Notes under the pieces: model-generated
Told to the model about the DNA's origin: nothing
The model's database searches: none
Seen by the model: the letters and a program-made list of their open reading frames with translations, nothing else
Position numbers and translations under genes: made by a program
In this document: piece after piece, positions 1-10,595 of the stretch
How the letters are laid out: the number at the start of each line of letters is the position of its first letter
Position numbering within the stretch: the first letter of the stretch is position 1
Source: Fusarium oxysporum f. sp. lycopersici 4287
Taxonomy: Eukaryota; Ascomycota; Sordariomycetes; Hypocreales; Nectriaceae
Reading direction: 5' to 3'
Length of the DNA stretch: 64,000 nucleotides
Assembly (NCBI RefSeq): GCF_000149955.1
Contig: NC_030990.1
Span: forward strand, 496,001-560,000

Positions 1-40
1 TGCTTAAAATATGTTAGCCACCGTCTAACCGAGCAAACAG

Positions 41-3000
41 TTACCACTCTACACCTTTCTTCCTGGAGATGAACGGCACTCCGGATCGAAAGAATGTTAC
101 TGGCGTTATGGTGGATAACTACTCTCAAGTTGCTATCGATCTTGGCAAGAATGATTCGCATACCATCAGTGTTGCCACGCGCTTCAATACCTTTGATGCG
201 TGGATTCTTACAGCTGATGATGTACCAAGGATGATTTGGTGAGTATGTAGTCCATTTGAGGAGCATCGCTTACTCACTGTCACTAGGCAGTATACCTCCA
301 TCGTCGGACGACCTAAGCTCAAGCCCCGATTCATTCTGGGTCATCATCAAGCATGTGAGTTCTACGACATTCCCTACGCCCACATTCATGACTGACATAT
401 CAAGGCTATGGTTACTCGAATGAAGGAACTGTTAACAACGTCGTACAACGGTACAGAGACTCCGACATCCCATTAGATGGGATGCATCTCGATGTCGACT
501 TCCAGGCAAGTCCACTCTCGAAACAGCTGAGCTTGACTGACCACAACAGGATAAATACCGTACTTTCACCAACAGCAACAAGAATTTCCCCAACGTGGGA
601 TCGTTCCTGAACGGTCTGAAGGCCAAGGGAGTGAAGAGCTGCACCAACATCACTCCCATTCTCACTATCCGACCCTCGGATGAAGGTCCCTACAAAGCAC
701 TGGACAGCTTCTGGGACGTGAACGATAAGAAGAATCCAGAGACCAAGTAAGTCGCGGCGGCTTCTCAGCCGACATTGGCTAACAGGTATAGTCTTCTGGT
801 CGCTGATAAGCGATACCTCGACGGTCTGCCCAACAACCAACCTCTTTGCTGGCGCTACGACGGCGGTCTTCAGAACCTGGACCCTAACAACGTCAACCAG
901 CGTGAGAGATTTGCAGACTATATCGGTGCTCCTGACTATAGGGACGACTATAATTTCTCTGAAAACTATGACAGTGGTTATCCATTTCACGGTGGTGTTA
1001 GCTATGGCACTAACCTCGGAACTGTAAGTCTCTTTGTTGTGAACGATGCGATGCATCTTATTTAACATGTACAGCCCGGATTCTATCCTGATCTGAACAG
1101 AAAGGCTGCGAGGAAGAAGTGGGGAGAGCAGTATCAGTATCTCTTTGACAACGGTCTCGAATTCGTCTGGCAAGGTATGCAAGCATCAGCTGTCAGGTCT
1201 ATTGACTCATAATGACACTCTCAATAGACATGACAACTCCCGCCGCCGCGAAATGTTACGGCGATTCCCTCGGGTACTTTCCCCCTCCCTCCTTCACCTA
1301 ACCTTTCTAACAATACCAGTTTCCCCTCCCGCCTCCTCATGACAGACGACAGCTACACCAACCCCCCCAAGACCAAAACCGCCATCGAGCTCTGGAGTCT
1401 CTACTCCTACAATCTCCACAAAGCAACGTACCACGGCCTCAACAATCTCAAAGGCCGCGAGAACAAACGCAACTTCATCATCGGCCGCGGTAGCCAGACC
1501 GGCATGCATCGCTACGCTGGGCTCTGGACCGGCGATAATGGTAGTTCTTGGGACTTTTTCAGAATCTCCGTTGCGCAGGTGCTTGCGTTGGGGTATAGTG
1601 GTTTGAGTATCGCTGGTGTAGATATGGGTGGTTTCACTGCTGATCCAGCTAATACATTGCCGAATCCGAGATGGTGTGATCCGGAGTTGTTGATTAGGTG
1701 GTATTCGGGGGCGTTTTTGCTGCCGTGGTATAGGAATCATTATTTGCAGCATCCTGAGGCTAGTTCAGGGGGTTGTAAAGCTTTCCAGGTAAGTACGGTC
1801 TGCAATATCTGGGCGAGATACTGATAAGAATAGGAACCCTGGGCTTACGGTGATATTCTGAACAACTTCCCCGGTCCTCTTCCACCCGACCAAGCTGCTT
1901 TGTATCGCTCCGTTGTACCTGTTTGCCGGTATTACGTACAGCTTCGATACTCCCTCCTCCAAGTCCTGTACGACTACATGTTTGCCAACCTGATCAACGG
2001 TCTACCAGTCGCACGTGCAATGGCAAGTCCCGCATCTCCCCAAGGCATGACTCCGTTACTAACCCACCAAGCTCGTCACCGATCCCTTTGACACAAGCCT
2101 CTTCAATTCCAACCAAGGATTTATCGACAACCAGTACCTTCTCGGCCATAACATCCTGGTCTGTCCTCAGGTTGAGCAAAAGGCAGGACGTCGCGACGTG
2201 TATCTTCCAAACTCTGATAATTGGTATCCCTCCAACCTTCGTGTTAACAACCAAGGATTTGGACCAGATCCGATTCTCAAACATGCTGCTGTGTTGCAGA
2301 AACCAGCTCCTGGTGGGAAGATTGTGGACTATGATTGTCATATTCCTGATGCTGTTGCGGATCCAGAGCAGGTCGCTTATGTCACTCCTGTGTATATCCG
2401 AGGAGGTGAGTAGAGACTTCCGGTGACATGGATAAAGCTGACAGTTGTGAAGGTGCTATCATTCCTCAGCTTGATGTTCGTCAGTGGGTCAAGGAGGGCG
2501 ATCTGAACTCGCCTACCATTCATGTATACCCAGGTGGCAAGACTACTGTAAGCACTACTCCAACGCTCAAACACCTTACGCTAAGTGTTCTTGTAGTCAT
2601 ACTCGATGTATCTCGACGATGGTGTCAGTCGCGACAGTGCACCCATCGATTTGCCCCAGCACAAGTACAAAGACGCAGCTCAATACACCAAAGCAAAGGG
2701 TTTCTACCGCGAAGTCAAGTTTACTCAGGTACAAACACTCCTAGCCCTATCACTGCTGTCACAAACTAACAGAGCTCCAGGAAAACACCAAGACAAACCG
2801 TAAAATCACCATTCGGCACCAGTGGGACGGCTACGACGCCAAAGCAACAATCGGCGACACCTACAACTTTGCCATCTGGACCGTTCAAGCCACTGCACCG
2901 CCCGAGTCACAAATTAGTGTCGACTTTGAGGATGAGAACGGGATGACTGTTATCGACTCTGGACTGACGTCGACTTATATCGTAGGTCGTGGTGTTTTGA

Positions 3001-3110
3001 CGGTTAGCGTACCGGTGCATCTTGTGCCGTCGCTCAAGACACCTCAGAACTATACGCAGGGCTCTTTTGCAGATCGTTACCTGGCTATTAATGTCAGTGG
3101 GCTGCCTTGA
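41..3110 (+). CDS. GH31 exo-alpha-1,4-glucan lyase, 5' end outside window
   Basis: This is the C-terminal two thirds or more of a glycoside hydrolase family 31 protein. The window opens inside an intron (CTAAC branch point, then AG at 39-40). The first exon starts at 41 and encodes a segment resembling LYHSDPF of the Morchella glucan lyases. Later blocks match the lyase branch better than ordinary alpha-glucosidases: GRPKLKPRFILGHHQACYGY (about 300-415), PLDGMHLDVDFQ, GGVSYGTN, then LEFVWQDMTTPA (about 1160-1240) with the catalytic Asp nucleophile, GRGSQTG, GLWTGDN, GVDMGGF and LLPWYRNHY. The enzyme would cleave starch or glycogen non-reducing ends by elimination, giving 1,5-anhydro-D-fructose (EC 4.2.2.13). 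Several short introns interrupt it (for example 239-286), and the stop is TGA at 3108-3110. No frameshift was seen. An alpha-glucosidase specificity is the alternative. Confidence 0.85.
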
Positions 3111-4125
3111 GAATGGCATGGGGTATTGGATGGGGACACTCTCTTTGCGTCGTTTATTTGGGTTGAAGTCATTCATGAAACATTGGCCAGATTAAAATAC
3201 CATTCATTACTTGCATCGTATTATTGACACGTGGAGATTTGGGCAGGCAGTGTTAGCGCTAAAGTCACGCTAGGTACCTCGTTGGCTTCAAGAGTATCTC
3301 GATTCGAACCACGTACTTATGATAGGGTTATACTATTCTAACACATGATCACGGTTCCTCATTAGATTTACGATCATATTGTTCAAATATGATGACAAAT
3401 GTTTTCTCTGGCCATCTTAGGCTGCTGGACACCGCCTTTGGGCCGTTTCTCTTCAACGCCCGCTCATAACCGTCTGTGTCACATTGGGCTGCGAACAGTA
3501 ACATCCGGTGCTACAATGATGAGATGTTCCTTCATGTCAATTAATTCACAGTCTTCAGTGTGTTTTCCTGTTGAATTAGCCCATGCACCAGACGAACAGC
3601 ACTCAAAATAGACATCGTGCCACGAATCATTAGTGGAGCAGCAAACACCTTGTCCATGTCTGCATCGTGTCTTTGCTGCACCTGCATAATCTACGACATG
3701 CATACCCGCAACATCCTCCTCAATCAAGTGTCTTGCAGGAACACGGATCGCCAGTACATCCGCCAAGGATCAGGGCATCATATCATCAACACCACGAAAG
3801 GCGGTCATTGACTCACGCCATCGCCGATACGTACTACGTTGGCAATCCACTTGGGCATCAATTATATCACTTAATCCAAGGATACAAAACTCTGACTCAT
3901 GACAACAAGTTCAAATTTCTACCTGCCAGCAAATCTAGCATCGTGTACCATCCCCAATATGCATGCCACATCATCGCGATTCCACCAGTGGGGCTTCACC
4001 GCCAAAACTCATTAATCGGTATGGATACCTATTTCAAGCCCTACAATTCTCCTCAATTCTCCCCTCAAACTGCCCATCACTTTTCTCCAAATATTCCCTG
4101 TCTCATCAAATGTCCCGCCAGAAGA
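3111..4125. other. intergenic, no gene seen
   Basis: About 1 kb between the glucan lyase and the first HET gene. The HET reading frame stays open upstream to about 3667, but that part has no HET similarity and begins at a non-ATG codon, so I treat it as leader. An isolated tRNA B-box-like string at 3301-3310 has no matching tRNA arms. Confidence 0.5.
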
Positions 4126-5862
4126 ATGCGTCTCATACACACCAAAACCTTCCAGCTAGAGGAATTCTACGGCCAGCCTCCCGAATATGCCATTTTATCA
4201 CACACATGGGGTCCCGACGAGGCCACGTACCAAGACTGGCAGGGCAACCTCGAGCTGATGAAGCTCAAGAAAGGTCATCAGAAGATTCGTCGCGTCTGCG
4301 AGCAGGCGAGAAAGGATGGCCTCATGTATCTCTGGTGCGACACCAACTGTATCGACAAGAGCAGCAGTTCAGAGGTCTCTGAGGCGTTGAATGCCATGTT
4401 CTCTTGGTACAAGAATGCATCGGTTTGTTATGTGTATCTGAGTGATGTGGCGCCCATTGATACGGGCGCTTTTGATCCGATGGTGCAGTTTAGACAGTCG
4501 AGGTGGTTTACGAGAGGTTGGACACTGCCTGAGCTGTTGGCTCCTACGTCGGTGGTTTTCTTTGCGAATGATTGGACGACTATTGGAACGAGAAAGACGC
4601 TTGCAAACACGATTTCGTTCGTCACCAAGATCGATCAGCAATATCTCGACTGCACCTTTTACAAAGCTAGTATCGGCGAGCGCATGTCTTGGCTATCCAA
4701 ACGAGAGACTGAAAGGGTCGAGGATATCGCATACTGCATGCTGGGTATCTTCGATATCAACATGCAAATCATTTACGGCGAAGGAATGCGGGCGTTCATT
4801 CGACTACAGGAAGAGATCATTCGTGTTTCTAACGACCAAACACTCTTCTGCTGGGCCTGGGACGAGCGATACGTTCCCCACGACTGGGCCAGCATTCTCT
4901 CCCCATCACCAAAAACCTTCGTCGACTCCAGCATCTATACCGAATGGCCTGTCCATGAAGCAAAGACATACACTATGACGAATGCCGGTCTGTCAATCAG
5001 GCTGCCTATTATGAACACCATCACCGAATCAGTCGAGCAATGGCTTGTTCTCCTCAACGCCAGACGAGACTCAGAGAACCAACAAGTCGCACTGCTTCTG
5101 AACCGCCTACCAGGAAAGGACCGCTGTACTCGCAACCGAACACCACCCTGTCCAGTACCAGTCCTCACAGGATCTACAAAACTCCGAGAAGAAAACATGT
5201 TCATCGCCGGAAGTCGAGAGCGCGCCTCTTACCAACCCGACTTCCACGGCTACGGCAGCTACGAAGTCCTCGTCACTCTCGATAGCGGCGCCATTCCCTA
5301 CGACAGTATAACATCATGCCCACACCTCGAGTCCGGAACTATCAGCCTCCAATCATGGGACCAAGCAGGCCACTACGGCCGCGTCCTCGCCATCCAAGGC
5401 ATGCAAAGCATAAAAAAGAACGAAAAGCGCGCATCCGTCTTCATCGCCACCCTTGTCTTCGGCATAGAAGTCATCGGCTCCAAGATCGAATGGTTCTGCA
5501 AAATCCGGGGCATACAAGAATCGTCCTCCGCCTTCAGCAACAGCACCCTCGAAGAAGCAGTGTACGAAGAGGAGCAGGATATTCGGTCTCAACTTGCGAG
5601 GACAGGGCACTGGCGGGCTATCTTTGATCAAGAGAAGGATACGACCTCTGATACTGTGAGAAAACATGAGATTGATCTGTTGACGTCGGTGTCGTTGAGC
5701 TCGGGGGTGAGGATATCGGCGTCGTCGATGATGGCGGTTGCACATTTGCAGTTGGCGCATATTGTTAAGCCAGCAGAGGTTGCGCCGTGGGATGATGGGC
5801 ATAAGTTTAGGACTGCGGATGGAGCAAAGGATTTGTCGAGATGGTTGAGTGCTTTGGAATAA
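4126..5862 (+). CDS. HET-domain protein (heterokaryon incompatibility type)
   Basis: A 578-residue intronless protein. I chose ATG 4126 because the HET domain of this subfamily normally begins with an MRLI(H/N)T-type start; the upstream open frame has no such similarity. HET motifs: YAILSHTWG at about 21-29, LWCDTNCIDK at about 69-78 and RGWTLPELLAP at about 130-140. After these comes the usual GERMSWLSKRET...EDIAYCMLGIF block (about 185-215) and IIYGEGMRAF. This is the HET-E/HET-D type of HET domain, without NACHT or WD40 repeats. The remaining roughly 300 residues have no motif I recognise. HET proteins of this kind trigger cell death after non-self recognition in hyphal fusion; the trigger for this one cannot be deduced. 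It is the first of three HET genes within 6.5 kb. Confidence 0.85.
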   Translation: MRLIHTKTFQLEEFYGQPPEYAILSHTWGPDEATYQDWQGNLELMKLKKGHQKIRRVCEQARKDGLMYLWCDTNCIDKSSSSEVSEALNAMFSWYKNASVCYVYLSDVAPIDTGAFDPMVQFRQSRWFTRGWTLPELLAPTSVVFFANDWTTIGTRKTLANTISFVTKIDQQYLDCTFYKASIGERMSWLSKRETERVEDIAYCMLGIFDINMQIIYGEGMRAFIRLQEEIIRVSNDQTLFCWAWDERYVPHDWASILSPSPKTFVDSSIYTEWPVHEAKTYTMTNAGLSIRLPIMNTITESVEQWLVLLNARRDSENQQVALLLNRLPGKDRCTRNRTPPCPVPVLTGSTKLREENMFIAGSRERASYQPDFHGYGSYEVLVTLDSGAIPYDSITSCPHLESGTISLQSWDQAGHYGRVLAIQGMQSIKKNEKRASVFIATLVFGIEVIGSKIEWFCKIRGIQESSSAFSNSTLEEAVYEEEQDIRSQLARTGHWRAIFDQEKDTTSDTVRKHEIDLLTSVSLSSGVRISASSMMAVAHLQLAHIVKPAEVAPWDDGHKFRTADGAKDLSRWLSALE

Positions 5863-5997
5863 GAAGGAAATGAAAGAAATGGTTTACGTACATGATTTAA
5901 TGAAAATGATAGATACACATACACTAGAATACCTTTTGCATTTACAGATTGAACAATGAAGAATCTTTATCTTTATACCTCAGGGACAGACATACTT

Positions 5998-8183
5998 CTA
6001 CTTCATCTTGATGACTGTCTTCTTTGGACCAAACTCCATAAAGTCCTTTCCCTCAATAGCAAGTCTGCTTACTGTAATAGCCGTTTGCCTTTCTTCGATC
6101 TCAACATCCTGATCGCCTTTTAAAACTACCAGGTAGATCAACTGATTCACCAATCCATTCCTCAACACTTCCTTCTTGAGTCTCGACGCAACCAAACACC
6201 GATATTTCCCCGTCGGTAAAGTCATGTTATGCTTAAAATTCCTCTCCGTAACACATCCAATCGCCTGATCAGTCCCGGGTATAACTACCTCACTGAACGG
6301 ATCAGTTCGAATATCAAGTGTTACAGTCCATCCTTCCAGTGTAACCACCTTGTCATCAATACTGACCATCCGCGGAATGAGATCACCGTTCTCAGTTTCT
6401 GTTTCAGTAAGATCAGTCGGATACTGCACAGTTCCGCCCCAGCCTGCCCAACTCCAGCTTGGGAAAGCTGATCGTCTTGTAGGCTTGACTGTATGGTCAT
6501 GGATCCAGGCCAGTGACTGAGGGAATTCTTTGAGTGGCATGCCCCATTCAAAGCCTTGGGGATAGACTGGTTTACCAAAGCGTGCGAGACCGCCTTGGAA
6601 AGCATTTAGAGAATCACCATCGTTGGTAAGAGATCGTGAAGTATACGTTGTCACCGCTGATATGAACATGGAGGAAGTTCGGTCGAGGAACTCGGTATTC
6701 GTAGCCTGGACGCGTTAGTGTACAGGACATTTGAAAATGGCCCAACAAACCTCAACGTAACCAGCTTTTATCTTCCCACCAGAAACTTTAGTCCAAGTAA
6801 GGTCCAAAGCCGTATTGTGCGCCTCAGCATAATCACTCGGTCCCAGCGTCTCATTGCACTGAAGAATCCATTGCGTCTCCGTCAAGTACAACTTTCTCGT
6901 AGACAAAACATCCTCTTGCCACGTCCAGGCTCTCGTTTGCCAAACGGAAGACTTTATCTCTGTCACGATCTGTGGAGGGACTACTACAAGCTCCTTTCCG
7001 TTGATGTGCTCCCGCGTAGATCCCACGCGTGACTTTGAGATTCCAGGAATGCCGTAGTCGGAGCGCGGACCTGCGACAGCAAAGATCGTTATTGTGGCGC
7101 AGTAGTAGATTAGGTGCATGAGTTGTAGCTGTTTGGCTTTGCTGGCTGCTTGTTCGGGCGTTGGGCTGGGACTTTGATCGATACAGAGGGCATCAACCTG
7201 CACAGTTAGCAACATTTCCAAGAGCGAATGAGACTACCTACCCATAGGTATTTCTTTCCAAGCCTTTTGGTCAGAGTGATGGCATCCTCGATCGTCTGAG
7301 GAAGTATCCCAGCCTCCAAAGCCCCATCAGCTGGGTGAATACCGCCCCAGACATAGCTGAGAGCTAGATAGTCGCAGTTATCAGGACAATCCACGACCTT
7401 TCGGGCATTAACGTCCAGCATTTTCGTAATGAGTAGGCCTTTATCGAACTTAGCATTGCATTGTTCTGAGTGATGCTTCCGGCAATGCTCAAGGCCCTTC
7501 CTAATATGATCAACGTTAACCATCCCCTCGATAACCCTGGCGCTATAAGAATCCTCTGAAGAAGAGTTTGGGTGCATAGCAATGGCTTCACCCGTCATCA
7601 TAGCAACTCTCAACTGCTGACCCGTGTTAAAGAAACTCGGCCCGGACATATCGAGACCAGGTGTTGAAAGACCAAACCAAATGGCGAACTTTCGCTTATG
7701 ATCTTCCGGAACGCCTTCCCAGTGATCTTGTCGGATATGCCACCGGTAGGGAATGAGAGTGAGAACAGTAGTATCGTGCTCTGGTGGCGGTCTAGGAATG
7801 AGTCGATAGAGCAACCGACATAGCGGGCAAGAAGGCTTCATGTGAAACTGTGACAAAAGACCGAAGCGTAGTCTGTATTGTCCCTGTCTTTCAGCGTGTT
7901 GAATATACTGGGCCTTTTCTAGCTCGCCTCTCTGGCTTTCATCTAAAGGATCCGCTTCGCTGAAGGCGCGAATGATGTCGAATTTGGCGCATCGTGAACA
8001 GAGCTCACTTGGCCGGCGGCGGAGTTGTTCTAAGAGATCTTCATCCTGCTTCGTCCATGGCTTCGTGACACCATTTATACTGGGGAAGATCTGAGTTGGC
8101 TGACTCTGAATCAAAGGACAAGGCTGGTCTACCGACTCGAGCTTACGGCAGAAGTAGCACAGTCTTGAATTCTCGATAGACAT
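5998..8183 (-). CDS. HET-domain protein with N-terminal Cys-rich region
   Basis: A 698-residue protein from three exons: 8183-7242, 7197-6751 and 6705-5998. The introns, 7198-7241 (44 bp) and 6706-6750 (45 bp), keep frame. The ATG at 8183 (MSIENS...) is preferred; further upstream the frame opens only at a TTG. The first about 170 residues are cysteine-rich (CYFCRK, CSRCAKFD, CPLCRLL), which may bind metal. The HET core follows: YLALSYVWGG near 275, KYLWVDALCIDQ across intron 1, then SVWQTRAWTWQEDVLS and later PSWSWAGWGG. The arrangement is the common fungal one with the HET domain in the middle of the protein. It is transcribed towards the preceding HET gene and divergently from the next. 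Role: probable non-self recognition and cell death, by family. Confidence 0.8.
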
Positions 8184-8716
8184 GTTGGATGTTAGTAGAA
8201 AATGACTGGAAGTGGTCTTGAGAGTTATCGCACTATCACTTAAACCATTATACAAAAGCGTCCGAATATTCTGGCTGCACTCTTGCAACTTAACTCACAG
8301 GTTAGAGGATGCCAGACTATCGAACTAGTATTTGACTGCAAGAAACGCCCTTTTTACTGCGGGGTTGAGCGTCAGCGGTAAGACTGAGTGGATTCTTGAA
8401 TGCAATGTTGCGTACCCCGTACTGGGTGATAGGATGAGACCAGACAAGGATTATCAGCCTAGCCCACTGCGAAGTGGAAAACGCCTTGTACAGCCACAGC
8501 AGACGTGCTCCCAGCTGAGCTTTTCAACCCCCGTATATCGGCGCTAAAGCTTTCGGGAGATGAAGGCCTGGGACAGCACTTCTGTTCATTTCACTCAGGA
8601 ATTGGCATTTCCGCCAAAAGTCTTTTGTTAAGCTTTCCGTTTGCAGATTGCTTTCAGAGACCATCTAACACCATTTCGGTCCAACACATTGTTCTGATCA
8701 GCCCTGGGTCGCAAGA

Positions 8717-10564
8717 ATGTCGGCAGCACTTACGGCTCGGCTGGCTCAGCCATATCCTGGACCTTCACTTCCCAGTCCATCGCATATCCGCCTCGTCTAC
8801 CTACACCCCGGAACAGATGAAGCTGTTTATTGCGAGCTAATAACCGTCTCTATTGAATCTGCACCAAGTTATGAGGCTTTATCATACACCTGGGGCGATC
8901 CCTCCCGTAGAGAGAGCATCAACATGACCACGCAAGGCTCCGAGACTACGCAACCATTCTCAGTAACTTCCAACTGCTACTCTGCCCTGAAACGCCTTCG
9001 GTATAGAGATAGGACCAGGGTTCTGTGGATTGACGCCTTGGCTATTGATCAATCTAATGTTGACGAGAGAAACTATCAAGTCAGTCTCATGTCAAGGATA
9101 TACTCTCAAGCTGCGAGTGTAGTCGTTTATCTCGGTGAATCTGGAGACAACAGCGACTTGGCCATCGCATTCATCATGGAATGCGATGACCCATCCCAAG
9201 GAACCACGTCTCTGAGCTTTCCAAAGTCGGATATCTTGATGGATGCACTCAGGAATTTCTTCCTCCGCCCTTGGTTCACCAGGGTCTGGGTAATTCAGGA
9301 AGTCTTCCTATCAACCGACAAGATTATATACTGTGGAGAAAAAGAACTATCATGGTCTGCGATGGAGAACTTTAAGCATTACCTCGTCAATACGAGACTA
9401 CGGTTTCGATTGCCATACGTGGTTTCAGCATCAAACAGACATTTTGAAGAGACTACGGAAGAATTACTGCTGAGGGATCTACTTGATTCGAGGCATTGCG
9501 AAGCAACTGACCCTCGTGATAAAGTGTACAGCCTGTTGCCCATACTGCAGTCATTTAATAAATCACTCGGTCTGATACCAAGGTACCAGGACACACCAGA
9601 AAAGATCTACACGGATTGCGCTCTCTCTCTATTGCCAAGTTGCGGCTGGAAGATTCTCTACGCTGTGCAGGGTCAATCAACCACATGGAGGCTCCCATCC
9701 TGGGTTCCAGATTGGAATGTCCTGCCTCAGCGATGTATCATCGGGACAGCTCCTTGGCTTGAAATGAGTTCGTTTTGGACAGACAAGGTGCTCCCAGGTG
9801 TTCCCCGCAAACCGCAAATCATCTTACGTAGCTCGGATAAGGGACAGATACCAGTGCTGCATGGGCATGGATATTCATCTGGAAAGATATTGAAACTGGG
9901 GTCAACATACATCGCGGGTCAAACACCATTCCCCGCTAAGGAGTGGTATAATCTCGTCAACAAGATTGACCTATCAACACGAGTTGACAAGTCTGGATCT
10001 GGTTCACCCGACCCGAAGTTTCCTCATCGAACAGAATCCTTCGTCAAGTTCCTTCGGCTTGCTCGTTACCTTTACTCTTCGAGCATGAAAGAAGAAGAAG
10101 AAGAAGACCCTGCAAATGATCTGCCAAGACCAGACTTTGTCATCGGCGGCGCACGCAGCTCCTACGAGGGATACAGATTTGGTTCCAAGTGGGAAGATAC
10201 AATACGGAAATTGGCCACTGAGAGGAAAGATGGAGTGCTACCATTCAGGGATATCCCTTTTCACTATGCTGCGGCGGGGTGGCCGCCGAGTTATGGGAAT
10301 ACTATAAGAGGGAATCTGGAGGCTTGCCATCTGCGGCGGTGTTTCGTTACAGATACAGGATATTTTGGTCTTGCACCTGCGGAAGCAGAAAATGGGGACC
10401 GGGTTTTCTTATGCGTTGGGGCTTCGGTTCCGTTTGTTCTGAGGGAAACTCAGAGCAATGGAGGTGATGAGTTTGACTTGGTTGGGGAGAGCTATCTGCA
10501 AGCCGGCGCGTGGTTTGAGATGGTCAACAATGACAGTCAACCTCAAGCTCTGTATATCATATAA
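8717..10564 (+). CDS. HET-domain protein
   Basis: A 615-residue intronless protein with a clear HET domain: IRLVYLHPG at 24-32, YEALSYTWGD at 52-61, VLWIDALAIDQ at 102-112, VYLGE near 137, and RPWFTRVWVIQEV at about 184-196. The domain is near the N terminus, as in the HET-6/TOL-like group, followed by about 400 residues of helical, otherwise unmarked sequence. A poly-Glu run lies near residue 455. A C-terminal segment RRCFVTDTGYFGLAPAEAEN followed by GDRVFLCVGA is the usual end of such proteins. Start ATG 8717 is the first in frame and sits just before the conserved N-terminal strand. It is convergent with xanthine dehydrogenase; only 31 bp separate the two stop codons. Confidence 0.85.
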   Translation: MSAALTARLAQPYPGPSLPSPSHIRLVYLHPGTDEAVYCELITVSIESAPSYEALSYTWGDPSRRESINMTTQGSETTQPFSVTSNCYSALKRLRYRDRTRVLWIDALAIDQSNVDERNYQVSLMSRIYSQAASVVVYLGESGDNSDLAIAFIMECDDPSQGTTSLSFPKSDILMDALRNFFLRPWFTRVWVIQEVFLSTDKIIYCGEKELSWSAMENFKHYLVNTRLRFRLPYVVSASNRHFEETTEELLLRDLLDSRHCEATDPRDKVYSLLPILQSFNKSLGLIPRYQDTPEKIYTDCALSLLPSCGWKILYAVQGQSTTWRLPSWVPDWNVLPQRCIIGTAPWLEMSSFWTDKVLPGVPRKPQIILRSSDKGQIPVLHGHGYSSGKILKLGSTYIAGQTPFPAKEWYNLVNKIDLSTRVDKSGSGSPDPKFPHRTESFVKFLRLARYLYSSSMKEEEEEDPANDLPRPDFVIGGARSSYEGYRFGSKWEDTIRKLATERKDGVLPFRDIPFHYAAAGWPPSYGNTIRGNLEACHLRRCFVTDTGYFGLAPAEAENGDRVFLCVGASVPFVLRETQSNGGDEFDLVGESYLQAGAWFEMVNNDSQPQALYII

Positions 10565-10595
10565 TTCTAGTAACTTAGTAAGCTTTATCTACTTA

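Noticed and set aside
412..1182. 256-codon open frame on the minus strand inside the glucan lyase gene
   Set aside because: It lies antisense to conserved GH31 exons and has no recognisable motif of its own.
3301..3310. GATTCGAACC resembles the reverse complement of a tRNA B box
   Set aside because: The bases on either side cannot pair as a T-arm and no A box or acceptor stem is seen.
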